From positions 10,827 through 74,826 of the forward strand of contig JBBROD010000010.1 of the NCBI GenBank assembly GCA_038229715.1: a DNA stretch of 64,000 nt. Direction: 5' to 3'. This DNA comes from JANMES01 sp038229715. GTDB taxonomy: Bacteria > Planctomycetota > Phycisphaerae > Tepidisphaerales > Tepidisphaeraceae. Shown here piece by piece: positions 50,608 to 60,159 of the stretch. Numbering within the stretch: position 1 is the stretch's first letter; each line of letters opens with the position of its first letter. A model generated the notes under the pieces. It was not told where the DNA came from. It was given only the letters and a program-made list of their open reading frames with translations, and searched no databases. The position numbers were made by a program, and so were the translations under genes.

Positions 50608-52584
50608 TCAGAGCTTGCACGCTACATCAAATTGTTCTCCGCTCTTATGGTCCGATCGGATCCAAACAACCATTTCGCCGACTTTGCGATTCCCCCAAAC
50701 GCAGTAAGGCACGGCGGTGAGCTTGACAGGCGAATCCTTTTTGACGTTTGCAGGCCGATATAAGTCTCCGTTCCAACCATCAACCGGCAGACGCCGACCT
50801 TGGCCGGTAATCACCACAACGCCGCCCAGCAACCGAGGCGCAAAACTGGCGGAGAGCTTGGCACCGGCGGGCAACGCAAGGTTATGAAGATGCTGGCCGT
50901 TATCGACTTGCTCCAGGCAATACACGATCGGCCCGCGTTGGATGGCAACCTTCCCCGCATTGTTACGGCTCGCGGGATGCGTTTCGATCCGCTGGATCGG
51001 CATGGGCAGCAAAAACGAGATGCGATCGTCCTTCGACCATCGCCGGGCGATGATCGCGTAGCCTTCATGTGTGATCCGACTGAGTTGCACGGGTTTGCCA
51101 TTCACATGCAACTTCGCCCATTCGCACCAGCCGGGGATGCGCAATGCGATCGAGAATTGGGTCGGCGTTGAAACGTCCACCAAGAAGTCCACCGTCGGCT
51201 GCCAAGGATAATCGGTCTTCTGAACCAAAGTCACATCAACCCCCGCGATGACCGTTTTGACTTCTCCCTCCGCGTAAAGATGGACGAAAAGCGTGTCAGC
51301 CGACGTTGAGTAAACGTACTGACCCAGCGAAGCCAACACTCGGGCGAGGTTCGGCGGACAGCACGCGCAGCCGAACCATTCTTGCCGCTTGGCGCTCATG
51401 TGCGGGCGGATCGACGGACCGAGCGCCTCGGCATGCACGGTCAACGGATTGGCGTAGCGGAAGGCATCTCCGCTCAGCGAGACGCCGCTGAGGATTCCGT
51501 TGTAGAGCGCCCGCTCGATGACGTCGGCGTATTCGTGTCGCGGCTCGATCTGCAACAGGCGGTGCGCGACGAACATCAGCGCGATGTTCGCGCACGTCTC
51601 AGCATAGGCGGTTTCGTTCGGCAAGTCGTAATCGACAGAAAACGCCTCACCGGCTCGCCGAGACCCAACCGCCCCGGTGATGTACATGCGCCGTTCAACC
51701 GCGCTGCGCCACAGGCGCTTGCACGCTGCCAGCAACTTGCGATCCCCGCCGGCCGCCGCCACGTCGATCGAGCCGGCCACAAGATACAGGGCTCGCACGG
51801 CGTGTCCGTCGATATTTTTTTGCTCCACGATCGGCCGGTGTGCCTGATAATAATCGTGTCGTTCGGCTTGATCGCTCGCGGTCAGATCCTTCGTTGCTTT
51901 TCGATTGTTCCTCTCCATCTCCTCATCGAAAAAAGACGGCCGGCGGCCGCGCTCGTTAACGAAATAGGCGGCGAGCTTTCCGTACTGCGGGTTACCAGTC
52001 GCCCGGGCAAGCCTCATCAGCGCAAGTTCAATTTCTGGATGCCCGCAATAGCCACGCACCTTCCCCGACTGCGTACCGAAACGCGAATTAATGTGGTCCG
52101 CGTAGCGAGCCATGATGTCCAGAAATTTCCGCTTGCCAGTAGCATCGAAATACGCGACGGCCGCCTCCATCAGGTGGCCGGCGCAATACAGCTCGTGGCC
52201 GTCTTTCAGGTTCTTCCACTTCTTCTCGGGCTCGACCACCGTAAAGTGCGGATTGAGATACCCGTCCGGTTGCTGTCCTAACGCGATAGTGTCAATCGCT
52301 TCGTCGATCTGCTTCTCCAGCGTGGCGTTGGCGTGGGTGGCCAGACTGTAAGCCGATGCTTCGATCCACTTGGCGACGTCCGAATCCCAAAACTCGTGCG
52401 GCGGATTCAGATCGCCGGGCTTCCAATCCAGCTTGAAAGCGTCAACCCGCCCCGTGCGCTTACACTGATCAAGCTGAACGAGCAGCGTTACAGTGCGATT
52501 GGTCTCGAGCCGTTTACGCCAGAAAACGCCGCCGATGGAAACCTGATTGAGTTTTGAAGGTTCCAGTTTACTTCGAGTCATCAT
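50608..52584 (-). CDS. GH127-type beta-L-arabinofuranosidase
   Basis: A 658-residue (alpha/alpha)6-barrel glycosidase of family GH127 that releases beta-L-arabinofuranosides from plant glycans. The zinc and catalytic residues of the family are visible: Glu and Cys in ETCANIALMF, and the cysteine pair in CACCPPNLARVLASLGQY. Other family blocks are DSDVAKWIEASAYSL and GHAVRALYLVAG. No signal peptide is seen, so it would act on imported oligosaccharides. Tandem ATGs at 52584 and 52581 follow GGAGG. It may link to the agarase-like and fucosidase genes farther right as glycan-degrading functions. Confidence 0.9.
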   Translation of the reverse strand: MMTRSKLEPSKLNQVSIGGVFWRKRLETNRTVTLLVQLDQCKRTGRVDAFKLDWKPGDLNPPHEFWDSDVAKWIEASAYSLATHANATLEKQIDEAIDTIALGQQPDGYLNPHFTVVEPEKKWKNLKDGHELYCAGHLMEAAVAYFDATGKRKFLDIMARYADHINSRFGTQSGKVRGYCGHPEIELALMRLARATGNPQYGKLAAYFVNERGRRPSFFDEEMERNNRKATKDLTASDQAERHDYYQAHRPIVEQKNIDGHAVRALYLVAGSIDVAAAGGDRKLLAACKRLWRSAVERRMYITGAVGSRRAGEAFSVDYDLPNETAYAETCANIALMFVAHRLLQIEPRHEYADVIERALYNGILSGVSLSGDAFRYANPLTVHAEALGPSIRPHMSAKRQEWFGCACCPPNLARVLASLGQYVYSTSADTLFVHLYAEGEVKTVIAGVDVTLVQKTDYPWQPTVDFLVDVSTPTQFSIALRIPGWCEWAKLHVNGKPVQLSRITHEGYAIIARRWSKDDRISFLLPMPIQRIETHPASRNNAGKVAIQRGPIVYCLEQVDNGQHLHNLALPAGAKLSASFAPRLLGGVVVITGQGRRLPVDGWNGDLYRPANVKKDSPVKLTAVPYCVWGNRKVGEMVVWIRSDHKSGEQFDVACKL

Positions 52585-52643
52585 TCCTCCGTCTTTGCCG
52601 GCTTACGGCGCGGTTATATCTTGGAAAGTAACCTCGCAATTTA

Positions 52644-52818
52644 GTAGTGGGTCAGTCTGAAATGCTCGGCGTGCATTCTCCCTCTCCCGGTATTCCGGGA
52701 GAGGGCGGGGTGAGGGTTTTGTCGCCACCGGATCGCGGTTTTATCAGCGAAAAAAAACCCTCACCCTACCCTCTCCCGGAATACCGGGAGAGGGAACAAT
52801 TCAGACTGACCCACTACC
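52644..52818. mobile_element. MITE-like palindromic element, copy 2
   Basis: The ends GTAGTGGGTCAGTCTGAA (52644-52661) and TTCAGACTGACCCACTAC (52800-52817) are an exact 18-bp inverted repeat matching the ends of the element at 18062-18240. Inside is a second inverted pair, CCCTCTCCCGGTATTCC near 52679 and GGAATACCGGGAGAGGG near 52778, plus GGGTGAGGGTTTT with AAAACCCTCACCC. It has no coding frame and lies between the GH127 and rRNA methyltransferase genes. Confidence 0.7.
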
Positions 52819-52829
52819 CACAGTTCCGA

Positions 52830-53864
52830 TCAACCACCGATCTGAAACGCCCTGGCAGCGAAGCGGTCTTGATCTGCACTGAAATCGACAGGCGCGGGCG
52901 GCAAATCGATCCATTTTGGCGATCGGCCTAGGCCTTTTTTGATCTCGCGATCCAGTTGGCCGTTCCTGCACAACGCTTGCGTGTTGGTGGATGCAACAAT
53001 CGCTCCGCCGCGGTTCAGCAGGTGTGAGGCATCATGAACCAGGCGCGCGTAATCGTCGACCGAACTCCACGGCCTGATCTTTTTCTTCTTCGAACCTGCG
53101 GCGAAGCTCGGCGGGTCGAGAATCATCAAATCGTACCGCAGCCCCTTTCGACCGGCGTAGTGGAAGAACTCAAAAGTGTCCATTTTCGCAAAGCGGTGCG
53201 CGGCGATATCCATGTTATTCAGTGCAAAGCTGCGCTTGCCCCAGTCTAGATAACGACCCGACACGTCAACGCTCGTCGTCACCGCGCCGCCTGTCGCAGC
53301 CGCGATGGAGAAGGCGCAGGTGTACGCAAACGTGTTCAGGGCGGCCGTCGGTTTGCCTGCGGTTCTTCGCCGGGCGCACCATTCGGCAACCCACGATCGA
53401 TTCTCCCGCTGATCAAGAAACAGCCCGGTCGATAGTCCGTCGTAAAGGCGGATTTCCAGTTTCCACTGCGCCTCGTGAATCACGATCGCTTCGGGCAGTA
53501 CTTCGCCCGCTGAGGGTGTTGGATCGGTCGCCAGTTCCGGGAGCTCGCCGCCGAGTCGTGAGCGATCGCGGGCGAACGGCTTGACGTAAACCGCCCGTAT
53601 GCCGAGCGGCGTCAGCACGTCGAGCACGGTCTTCGCCTCGGCGGTAGGATCGAACGATCGGGGATAGCGGCCATCGTACACGATGAGCACGGCGCCTTCG
53701 CCGTAGGCGTCCACGAATACACCATCGATTCCATCAGCGATGCCCGAAAAGACGCGAAATGCCTGCGTGCGCTGCTGCCCGATCAGCGGCCGCCGGCGTT
53801 CCAGCGCCTCGGCGAGAAACGAACGGAATGCAGTACCAACGTGGATGGGAACAGGGCGAGACAT
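52830..53864 (-). CDS. class I SAM-dependent rRNA methyltransferase, RlmI-like
   Basis: A 344-residue protein of the RlmI/RlmK group of 23S rRNA cytosine-C5 methyltransferases. NTFAYTCAFSIAAATGGAVT is the SAM-binding loop, ILDPPSFAAGSKK the family N/D-P-P-S-F motif, and GIDGVFVDAYGEGAVLI the central domain start. The usual N-terminal PUA domain is reduced or absent: MSRPVPIHVGTAFRSFLAEAL leads straight into RRPLIGQQRTQAFRVFSG. The ATG at 53864 is chosen because the longer frame reads into the divergent prfC promoter region. Confidence 0.85.
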   Translation of the reverse strand: MSRPVPIHVGTAFRSFLAEALERRRPLIGQQRTQAFRVFSGIADGIDGVFVDAYGEGAVLIVYDGRYPRSFDPTAEAKTVLDVLTPLGIRAVYVKPFARDRSRLGGELPELATDPTPSAGEVLPEAIVIHEAQWKLEIRLYDGLSTGLFLDQRENRSWVAEWCARRRTAGKPTAALNTFAYTCAFSIAAATGGAVTTSVDVSGRYLDWGKRSFALNNMDIAAHRFAKMDTFEFFHYAGRKGLRYDLMILDPPSFAAGSKKKKIRPWSSVDDYARLVHDASHLLNRGGAIVASTNTQALCRNGQLDREIKKGLGRSPKWIDLPPAPVDFSADQDRFAARAFQIGG

Positions 53865-53955
53865 AGATTGCGATCGATTCGACGCGGAGTATACGGACGC
53901 GATACCGCGTTGGACAGTGGATTGAACCGGCACAATCGGTTAAAGCTGACGATTC

Positions 53956-55566
53956 ATGACGATTCAAGACGAAATTGCTCGCCGGCGGACGTTCGCCATT
54001 ATCTCGCACCCCGACGCCGGCAAAACCACGCTCACGGAGAAGTTCCTCCTGTACGGCGGCGCGTTGCAGTTGGCCGGATCAGTGACCGCCCGCAAGAACC
54101 AGCGGGCGGCCACCTCCGATTGGATGGAACTGGAACGCAAGCGCGGCATTTCGGTTAGTTCCACGGTTCTGCAGTTCGATTACAACGGCTACCGCGTCAA
54201 CCTGCTTGATACGCCCGGCCACAAGGATTTTTCCGAAGACACCTACCGCGTGCTGACGGCCGTTGATGCGGTTGTGATGGTGATCGACGCGGGCAAGGGC
54301 ATTGAAAGCCAGACGCGCAAACTTTTCGAAATCTGCCGTAGACGTGCGATCCCGATATTCACCTTCATTAACAAGCTCGATCGCCCGGCGCGCGATCTGC
54401 TGGGGTTGATGGACGAACTGGAATCGGTCCTGGGCATTCACGCATTTGCAATGAATTGGCCGCTGGGCACGGGGCCGGATTTTGCCGGCGTTTACGATCG
54501 GATGAACAAGCAGTTGAACTCCTTCCAGCGCACGGTCGGCGGGATGTACCGCGCGCCGGTGAGGGTTCGCGATTTGAACGATCCGGCCGTTCGGGAATCA
54601 GTCAGCGAAGCGGTCTTTGCGAAAGTCAGCGATGAGCTTGAGATGCTCGAGCACGCCGGCTCGGTGTTCGATCCCGAAGCGGTATTGACAGGCAAGCTCA
54701 CGCCGGTGCTGTTCGGCAGCGCGATCAATAATTTCGGCGTGCAGTTGCTGCTCGATACGTTTCTCGAACGTTCGCGCCCGCCGCAAGGCCGCGTTGCCAA
54801 TGGCACATTGTTGCCGCCCGACCACAAGCCGTTTTCGGGATTCGTCTTCAAGATTCAAGCGAACATGGACCCGAAACACCGCGACCGTTTGGCGTTCGTG
54901 CGTGTCTGCACCGGCCAGTTCACGCGCGAGATGGCCGTCACGCACGTGCAGACGGGGAAGCGCGTGCGGCTCAACAGTTCGCACAAGCTGTTCGGCCGAG
55001 AGCGCGAAACGGTCGACGAAGCCGTCGCCGGCGACGTGATCGGCCTCGTCGGCCACGCCGAGTTTGGTATCGGCGACACACTCACCGAGGATCCGAGCAT
55101 TGTGTATGACGAAATCCCGCGTTTCGCGCCGGAAGTGTTCGCGTTCCTCCACAGCACCAGCACATCGCAGTACAAGCGATTCCGCGAGGGGCTATCGCAA
55201 TTGCTGCAGGAAGGCGTGATCCAGTCGATCAAGATCAAGGACTCCACCAATCCCGCCCCGCTGCTCGCCGGCGTCGGGCCGTTGCAGTTTGAGGTCGTTC
55301 AGTATCGCCTGCAAACCGAGTACGGCGCCGAGTCGCGGCTGGAAAACGCCGAGTGGGATCACCTGCGCTGGGTATCGCCCGAGGTTTCCGAATCGCTGCT
55401 GGAGTCTGCGATCCTCCCCAGCGGCGCCAAACACGCGACCGACTCCGAAGGCCAATCCGTCATCCTCTTCAGCAGCGAGTGGAGCATCCGGTATTTCCTA
55501 CAGCAGCACCCTCAGATCAAGCTGACTGACACGCCGATGACGAAGGGTTCGCTGGCCAGGTCATAG
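53956..55566 (+). CDS. prfC: peptide chain release factor 3
   Basis: A 536-residue translational GTPase that recycles RF1/RF2 from the ribosome after termination. G1 reads HPDAGKTTLTEKFLLYGGAL (the usual G-H-x-D replaced by S-H-P-D, as in RF3), G2 RGISVSSTVLQFDY, G3 DTPGHKDFSEDTYR, G4 NKLD. Domain II and III landmarks KIQANMDPKHRDRLAF and GPLQFEVVQYRL match RF3. The ATG at 53956 starts MTIQDEIARRRTFAIISHPD. It is divergent from the rRNA methyltransferase gene. Confidence 0.95.
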   Translation: MTIQDEIARRRTFAIISHPDAGKTTLTEKFLLYGGALQLAGSVTARKNQRAATSDWMELERKRGISVSSTVLQFDYNGYRVNLLDTPGHKDFSEDTYRVLTAVDAVVMVIDAGKGIESQTRKLFEICRRRAIPIFTFINKLDRPARDLLGLMDELESVLGIHAFAMNWPLGTGPDFAGVYDRMNKQLNSFQRTVGGMYRAPVRVRDLNDPAVRESVSEAVFAKVSDELEMLEHAGSVFDPEAVLTGKLTPVLFGSAINNFGVQLLLDTFLERSRPPQGRVANGTLLPPDHKPFSGFVFKIQANMDPKHRDRLAFVRVCTGQFTREMAVTHVQTGKRVRLNSSHKLFGRERETVDEAVAGDVIGLVGHAEFGIGDTLTEDPSIVYDEIPRFAPEVFAFLHSTSTSQYKRFREGLSQLLQEGVIQSIKIKDSTNPAPLLAGVGPLQFEVVQYRLQTEYGAESRLENAEWDHLRWVSPEVSESLLESAILPSGAKHATDSEGQSVILFSSEWSIRYFLQQHPQIKLTDTPMTKGSLARS

Positions 55567-55675
55567 TGCTTAATAGGAATAAGTGATTGACCGCCCATGA
55601 GCGGGTGAATCCAACCCTGCAACGCCGCGTGTGCCTTGCATCTACCGAGCCCCGCAGATATTTTGCGTAAAGAAC

Positions 55676-55749
<74 letters not shown>

Positions 55750-55822
55750 ATTCCCTCAAGTCCTTTGAAGTACGCCGCTTACCGCGTTTCCATCGCGGCT
55801 GGCCTCCTCCCTGTTTTGGCCT

Positions 55823-55870
55823 AAAAGTTGGCGACACTTGGCAGCGCGCTGCCAAGTGTCGCCAACTTTT
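55823..55870. repeat. 48-bp perfect palindrome
   Basis: The 24-base arms (55823-55846 starting AAAAGTTGGCGACACTTGGC, and 55847-55870 ending GCCAAGTGTCGCCAACTTTT) are exact reverse complements with no spacer. It lies 74 bases after tRNA-Arg. It would act as a bidirectional terminator with the closing TTTT, or be an attachment or mobile-repeat structure. Confidence 0.9.
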
Positions 55871-55933
55871 CTGGCCCGCGCCGTGCCCAAAATGCTTGAC
55901 AAGTGAATATTCAGCCCAAAATAGAAGAGTGTC

Positions 55934-56416
55934 ATGAAGACACGAATTTCCAAAGCCTATCGAGGCAACAAACACGTTGGATTTAGAAAGACCGTTAGCG
56001 GCCGCGAGTGGTTTCTCGGTTACGGCACAAGTCCGAGTGACGAGGCCAAAGCCATCACACTGGCCGAGGTGCTGGAAGCGAAGTGGCGGCTCGGAAAGGC
56101 GGCCGGACAATCCGAGTTGGCGGTCACCGATTTCGAAGAGGTAAAGTCGCTCATCGCAGGACAGCCGCGGCACGAAACGGCCCGTGCTTCCACACAAGCG
56201 ATGGTCCAGGCCAGCAATCCCGCGATGCAGATAACTGCGACAGAATCGGAGAGTCCAGTGCTGATCGGGCCTGCGCCACTGCAGCCCACCAGCGGCCAAG
56301 TTTCCTCCGGACCCCGGCGATGGCTGTTTGCGTCCATCGACGAATTCGTCGTAACGACCAAGCGATCGCTCAAACCCGATGGCAGCAACGGCGACCACGT
56401 CTTCAATACGTGCTAA
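55934..56416 (+). pseudogene. N-terminal fragment of a tyrosine-recombinase-type integrase
   Basis: A 160-residue frame starting MKTRISKAYRGNKHVGFRK, then WFLGYGTSPSDEAKAITLAEVLEAKW. Its start and the LFASIDEFVVTTKRSLKPDG segment resemble the arm- and core-binding N-terminus of planctomycete site-specific integrases. It stops before any catalytic domain; no R-H-R-Y core is found after it. So it is probably a truncated integrase left behind at the tRNA-Arg site. It could also be a small independent protein. Confidence 0.5.
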
Positions 56417-56480
56417 CGGATTCTGCGAGCCCGAGACGCGATCGCGAATGGGCGAACCAAGCTTCGACAAGTGTGATGTA

Positions 56481-56514
56481 GGGGCGCACTGCATCTGCGC
56501 CCCCCCTTCTTTTG
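56481..56514 (+). terminator. hairpin with T-rich tail after the integrase fragment
   Basis: GGGGCGCA (56481-56488) pairs with TGCGCCCC (56495-56502) around CTGCATC or similar, followed by CCCCTTCTTTT. It is a plausible rho-independent terminator on the plus strand. Confidence 0.6.
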
Positions 56515-56579
56515 CTGACGTATTTGTCGTTCGTGCTCGGTTTCGGTCGCTTTGACCTGGCGGCCGGTGCGCTTCAGAC

Positions 56580-56647
56580 GACTATTCGATGGCCAACGCC
56601 GTCATGGAAAGCGTGTGGGCCAGTCTCAAAACCGAGTTGGTGTATGT
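56580..56647 (+). pseudogene. IS3-family transposase C-terminal remnant
   Basis: The plus strand reads DYSMANAVMESVWASLKTEL then VY. This corresponds to the conserved D-N-A-x-M-E-S-F-x-x-x-L-K-T-E-L block of the IS3-family integrase domain, which contains the last catalytic Glu. Nothing else of the transposase remains and a stop follows soon. It marks a past IS insertion in the region. Confidence 0.65.
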
Positions 56648-57087
56648 AGGGCTGCGACCCATTGTATAAACAAATTAATTTTTCAAGAAAAAATTTGGCT
56701 AATTTGGCATTTTTTCCTTGCAGATTTTTCTGAGGCTTTTTAACTTCTCAAAGTTGATATCGAGTAAAGGACCTCAGATGTCGATTCGCGAAATAAAGCG
56801 GCGTGGCGGTGGTGAATAGCGGCCGTCTTAGGGCGTTCTGAGCAGAAAGCCGAACGTCCGGCGAAAGGCCCGCATCGCAGGTCTGTAATGTTCCAGAGCA
56901 ATTCGCTTATGACCGGAACGGCCGTCGCCGTGGTCCTTGGCAGGGCAAGCGAGTTGAAACGTCGCGTCACCCGCGAAATCAAATGTGGTGTCATTTCGAT
57001 CGTCGTACTCAGGTTGACGCACGAGCAATGGTTCAAACTTTTCTTACCCAGAAAAAGCTACATTTACCTTACCCTTAAGGTGTGTCT
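56648..57087. other. gene-free AT-rich then mixed region
   Basis: The first 110 bases are much richer in A and T than the rest of the window (TTCAAGAAA at 56682, TGGCATTTTTT at 56705). The rest has ordinary composition and short frames on both strands (for example minus 56828-57028) that I cannot assign to any family. It appears to be debris between mobile-element remnants. Confidence 0.5.
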
Positions 57088-57144
57088 ATGAAGCGAACAC
57101 GGTGGACCGTCTCTCACGGAATCACCTTGGTCGAATGTGCGTGA
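57088..57144 (+). pseudogene. truncated type II pseudopilin/prepilin-like gene start
   Basis: The 18-codon frame MKRTRWTVSHGITLVECA then stop has the class III signal form: basic leader, H-G cleavage point, then I-T-L-V-E with Glu at +5. Planctomycetes have many genes that start this way (DUF1559 or general pseudopilins). The hydrophobic helix that should follow is missing, so it is a remnant. Confidence 0.5.
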
Positions 57145-57263
57145 CGGTGCGGTGCGCTATGCATTTCGGACAGAAACGAAAAGTCAAATAATTGCTGAGC
57201 CGCGTGCGGGATCGTGCTTCAGTCGAACTACAACATTTTCAGCCATTGAAAAAAGACGATTTC

Positions 57264-58643
57264 ATGAACAAGAGAAATTTGCTAGTGGTCGCGATGATCC
57301 TCTCGTGCGGTGCATTGGCCGCCGTGAAACGAGCGTCGGCCAAGGCGAACCTGAACGTGGAAGCAAGGATCGCCGGCGGAAAGTGGGAAGCCAAGCCGAC
57401 CACGGTGCTCGATGATATTGCCGATTTTCGACCTGCCGATGTGAAACTCGATCGCTTCGGCGGCTTGTCCGACGTTTCCTTGGGAAAGCCGTCGGGTTTC
57501 TTTCGCGTGTCCCACGAAAAAGACCGCTGGGCATTGGTCGACCCCGACGGAAACTTTTTTTACAGCGTGGGAGTGAACAGCGTGAACACGGGCGGGTCTA
57601 AGGGCGAACCGAATCTCGTCTCCAAGTATAAGAACAAGGAGAACTGGGCCACGGAAACATCTAAAATGCTTCGCGGAGATGGGTTCAATACGCTGGGTTG
57701 TTGGTCGGATTACGAATCGTTTACCAATGAAGGCAGCCGCATGCCTTACGCAGTGCAGATGAACTTTGCGTCGGCCTACGCGAAGAAAAAACGCGTTACC
57801 GTGCCAGCGTTCGGACACACGGGGTTTCCCAACGAGTGCATGCCGATCTTCGACCCGGAATTCGCACCGTTCTGTCAGGAACGTGCCCGGGATATGGCGA
57901 CAAAACTCAAAGACGATCCCTGGCTATTCGGCTATTTCACGGATAACGAGCTTCCGTTCCGTAACGAAGCCATGAAACTTTACCTCGAATTGCCGGAAGC
58001 CGATGCCGGTCATCTAGCAGCCAAAAAGTGGCAGACCGAACACCCTGACGATAAAGACGGCAAGCAGTTTTCTGAACATGTTGCCGAAACGTATTTCGCC
58101 ACGGTGTGCGACGCGCTCCGCAAGGCCGATCCGAATCACCTGATCATCGGCTCGCGCTTTCACGGAAGGGTGACGAATTTCGATCAGGTGTTCCGCGCCG
58201 CCGGCAGGCACTTAGACGTGATCTCGGTGAACTATTATCATGCTTGGTCGCCGGACTACGCCAAGACAGCCAAATGGGCGCAATGGTCTGGACGGCCCTA
58301 TCTCGTGACCGAGTGGTACGCGATGACCGCCGATGCGGACGTGGAAGTGACTCACGGCGCGGGATTTATTGTCAAAACGGAGGCCGACCAGGGACACTTT
58401 TATCAGAATTTTACGCTCGGCCTGGCATTGGATGCGAACTGTGTGGGGTGGCATTGGTTCAAGTACTCGGATAGCTCCGTGTCGCCCGATAGCGACGAAG
58501 CGCCCAAGCCCACTGTTCACAAAGGTGTCGTGAATGCGGAGTTCTTGCCGTATCCGAAGCTGACCCAGATGATGGCCGAGCTGAACAAACAGGTATACCC
58601 TCTGCTTGAATACTTTAATCGCAAGGGCAAACCCGCTCCGTAG
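57264..58643 (+). CDS. secreted glycoside hydrolase, agarase-like (GH50-type barrel)
   Basis: A 459-residue protein with a signal peptide (NLLVVAMILSCGALAAVKRASA). The body resembles beta-agarase-type clan GH-A barrels: GFFRVSHEKDRWALVDPDGN, FYSVGVNSVNTGG, then Glu229 in FGYFTDNELPF as the likely acid/base, VISVNYYHAW, and Glu350 in PYLVTEWYAM as the likely nucleophile. Both are in the correct order and spacing for a retaining enzyme. The exact substrate is unknown. It starts at ATG 57264, with no strong ribosome site. The fucosidase gene follows after 133 bases. Confidence 0.75.
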   Translation: MNKRNLLVVAMILSCGALAAVKRASAKANLNVEARIAGGKWEAKPTTVLDDIADFRPADVKLDRFGGLSDVSLGKPSGFFRVSHEKDRWALVDPDGNFFYSVGVNSVNTGGSKGEPNLVSKYKNKENWATETSKMLRGDGFNTLGCWSDYESFTNEGSRMPYAVQMNFASAYAKKKRVTVPAFGHTGFPNECMPIFDPEFAPFCQERARDMATKLKDDPWLFGYFTDNELPFRNEAMKLYLELPEADAGHLAAKKWQTEHPDDKDGKQFSEHVAETYFATVCDALRKADPNHLIIGSRFHGRVTNFDQVFRAAGRHLDVISVNYYHAWSPDYAKTAKWAQWSGRPYLVTEWYAMTADADVEVTHGAGFIVKTEADQGHFYQNFTLGLALDANCVGWHWFKYSDSSVSPDSDEAPKPTVHKGVVNAEFLPYPKLTQMMAELNKQVYPLLEYFNRKGKPAP

Positions 58644-58776
58644 GCGGGCATTCCGAGCGCGTCTCACGACTCATCACCAGCGCGTCCGTTCACCGCGCGG
58701 GCGAGGTGACCGCTCGGCCAAACAATGAGTCAAACAGGCGACTGAATCTGTTTACATCAACACATCAAGGGACGTT

Positions 58777-60159
58777 ATGGCCCGCAATTCACTCGATGAG
58801 AAATGGAAGTGGTTCGCCGATGCCCGCTACGGCATGTTCATCCATTGGGGTCCATACGCCCTGTACGGTCGCGGCGAGCAAGTGCTCATCCGGGAAATGA
58901 TCGACCAGCGAGAGTATGCCGCCCGCGCCTGCCAATGGAACCCCGCCCGGTTCGACCCGAAGGCTTGGGCAGCCGCGGCGCGGGAGGCCGGTATGCGATA
59001 TGCCGTCCTCACCACGAGGCACCACGACGGGTACTGCCTGTGGGACACCAAACAAACCGACTATTCTTCCGTCGCGCAGGCGCCCCAACGTGATTTCGTG
59101 AGGGAGTACGTCGACGCCTTTCGCGACGCCGGCCTGCGGGTCGGGCTGTACTACTCGTGGACCGATTTTCGGATCCCCGCCTGTTTCCGGGGTCCCGTCC
59201 TGGAACCGGTCGCTTGGAATCGCTTTCGCGATTACTGCCACGCGCAAGTGGGCGAGCTGTTGACCCACTACGGCCGGATCGACGAGTTCTGGTTCGACGG
59301 CACTTGGCCGGGCACGGCCGAGGCGTGGGGCAGCCGCGAGCTGCTGGCCGAGATGCGGCGTTTGCAGCCGAACATCCTCATCAACAACCGTCTCGGATAC
59401 AGCGGGGAAAGTCTCGCACACATCGGCATGAACTTTTGCGCTGCGGCCGACACGACCGGCAACGAAGAGCAAGTCGGCGGATCCGCCGTCTCCGGCGACT
59501 TCGGCACGCCCGAGCACCACATCACCGCCGAACCACGTCCGTGGGAAAGCTGCCAGGTCAGCACGTGGCGGTTGTGGGGATACACCCACGGCGAACGGTG
59601 GCGCCCGGCGGACCTGCTGCTGGACATGCTCGTCGACGCGGCGGGCAAAGGAGGAAACCTGCTGCTTAACGTCGGCCCGACCGCCGACGGCGAGTTGCCG
59701 GCGCCCTTCCTCGATCGCATCCGCCCGATCGGCCGGTGGCTGTCCATCCATGGCGAGGCCATCTACGGCTCGCAAGCCCGGGCCGATGCGTGTGAATCCG
59801 TCACCTGGGGTCGCCTCACGCAGAAAGGCAACACGCTTTTTGCCATCATTCGTTTCTGGCCCGCAGGGGGCGGCGAATTGCGGATCGCCGGCCTGAACCC
59901 CGCCGGGGTCAAACAGGCCACGCTGTTGACCACTGGCCAGCCGCTGGGCATTCGTGCCGAGGCGTTCGCCACGGTCATCACGGGACTGCCCGTCGAGTCG
60001 CCGAGCGACTTGTTTCCCGTCGTGCGGCTCGAACTCACGGGTGAGGCCGAATCCCTACCGTGCTTCGACAAAGGATTATGGCGCGGCAACCCGCGACGAT
60101 TCGCGCCTTGGGCGGAGCAACGCGGAACGAGCGTGTGGACGGACGGCAAAGAGCGGTGA
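58777..60159 (+). CDS. GH29 alpha-L-fucosidase
   Basis: A 460-residue GH29 enzyme: WFADARYGMFIHWGPYALYG, YAVLTTRHHDGYCLWDT, DAGLRVGLYYSWTDF, then the nucleophile region GRIDEFWFDGTWPG with Asp in WFDG. The later NLLLNVGPTADGELP closes the barrel. It releases L-fucose from glycans. It has no signal peptide, so it acts inside the cell or on imported oligosaccharides. The ATG at 58777 has AAGGGACG just upstream. Confidence 0.88.
   Translation: MARNSLDEKWKWFADARYGMFIHWGPYALYGRGEQVLIREMIDQREYAARACQWNPARFDPKAWAAAAREAGMRYAVLTTRHHDGYCLWDTKQTDYSSVAQAPQRDFVREYVDAFRDAGLRVGLYYSWTDFRIPACFRGPVLEPVAWNRFRDYCHAQVGELLTHYGRIDEFWFDGTWPGTAEAWGSRELLAEMRRLQPNILINNRLGYSGESLAHIGMNFCAAADTTGNEEQVGGSAVSGDFGTPEHHITAEPRPWESCQVSTWRLWGYTHGERWRPADLLLDMLVDAAGKGGNLLLNVGPTADGELPAPFLDRIRPIGRWLSIHGEAIYGSQARADACESVTWGRLTQKGNTLFAIIRFWPAGGGELRIAGLNPAGVKQATLLTTGQPLGIRAEAFATVITGLPVESPSDLFPVVRLELTGEAESLPCFDKGLWRGNPRRFAPWAEQRGTSVWTDGKER

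Noticed and set aside
56704..56722. Sigma-54 promoter (TTGGCA....TTGCA)
   Set aside because: The GG to GC distance is 14 rather than 12 bases, and no intact gene follows at a suitable distance.
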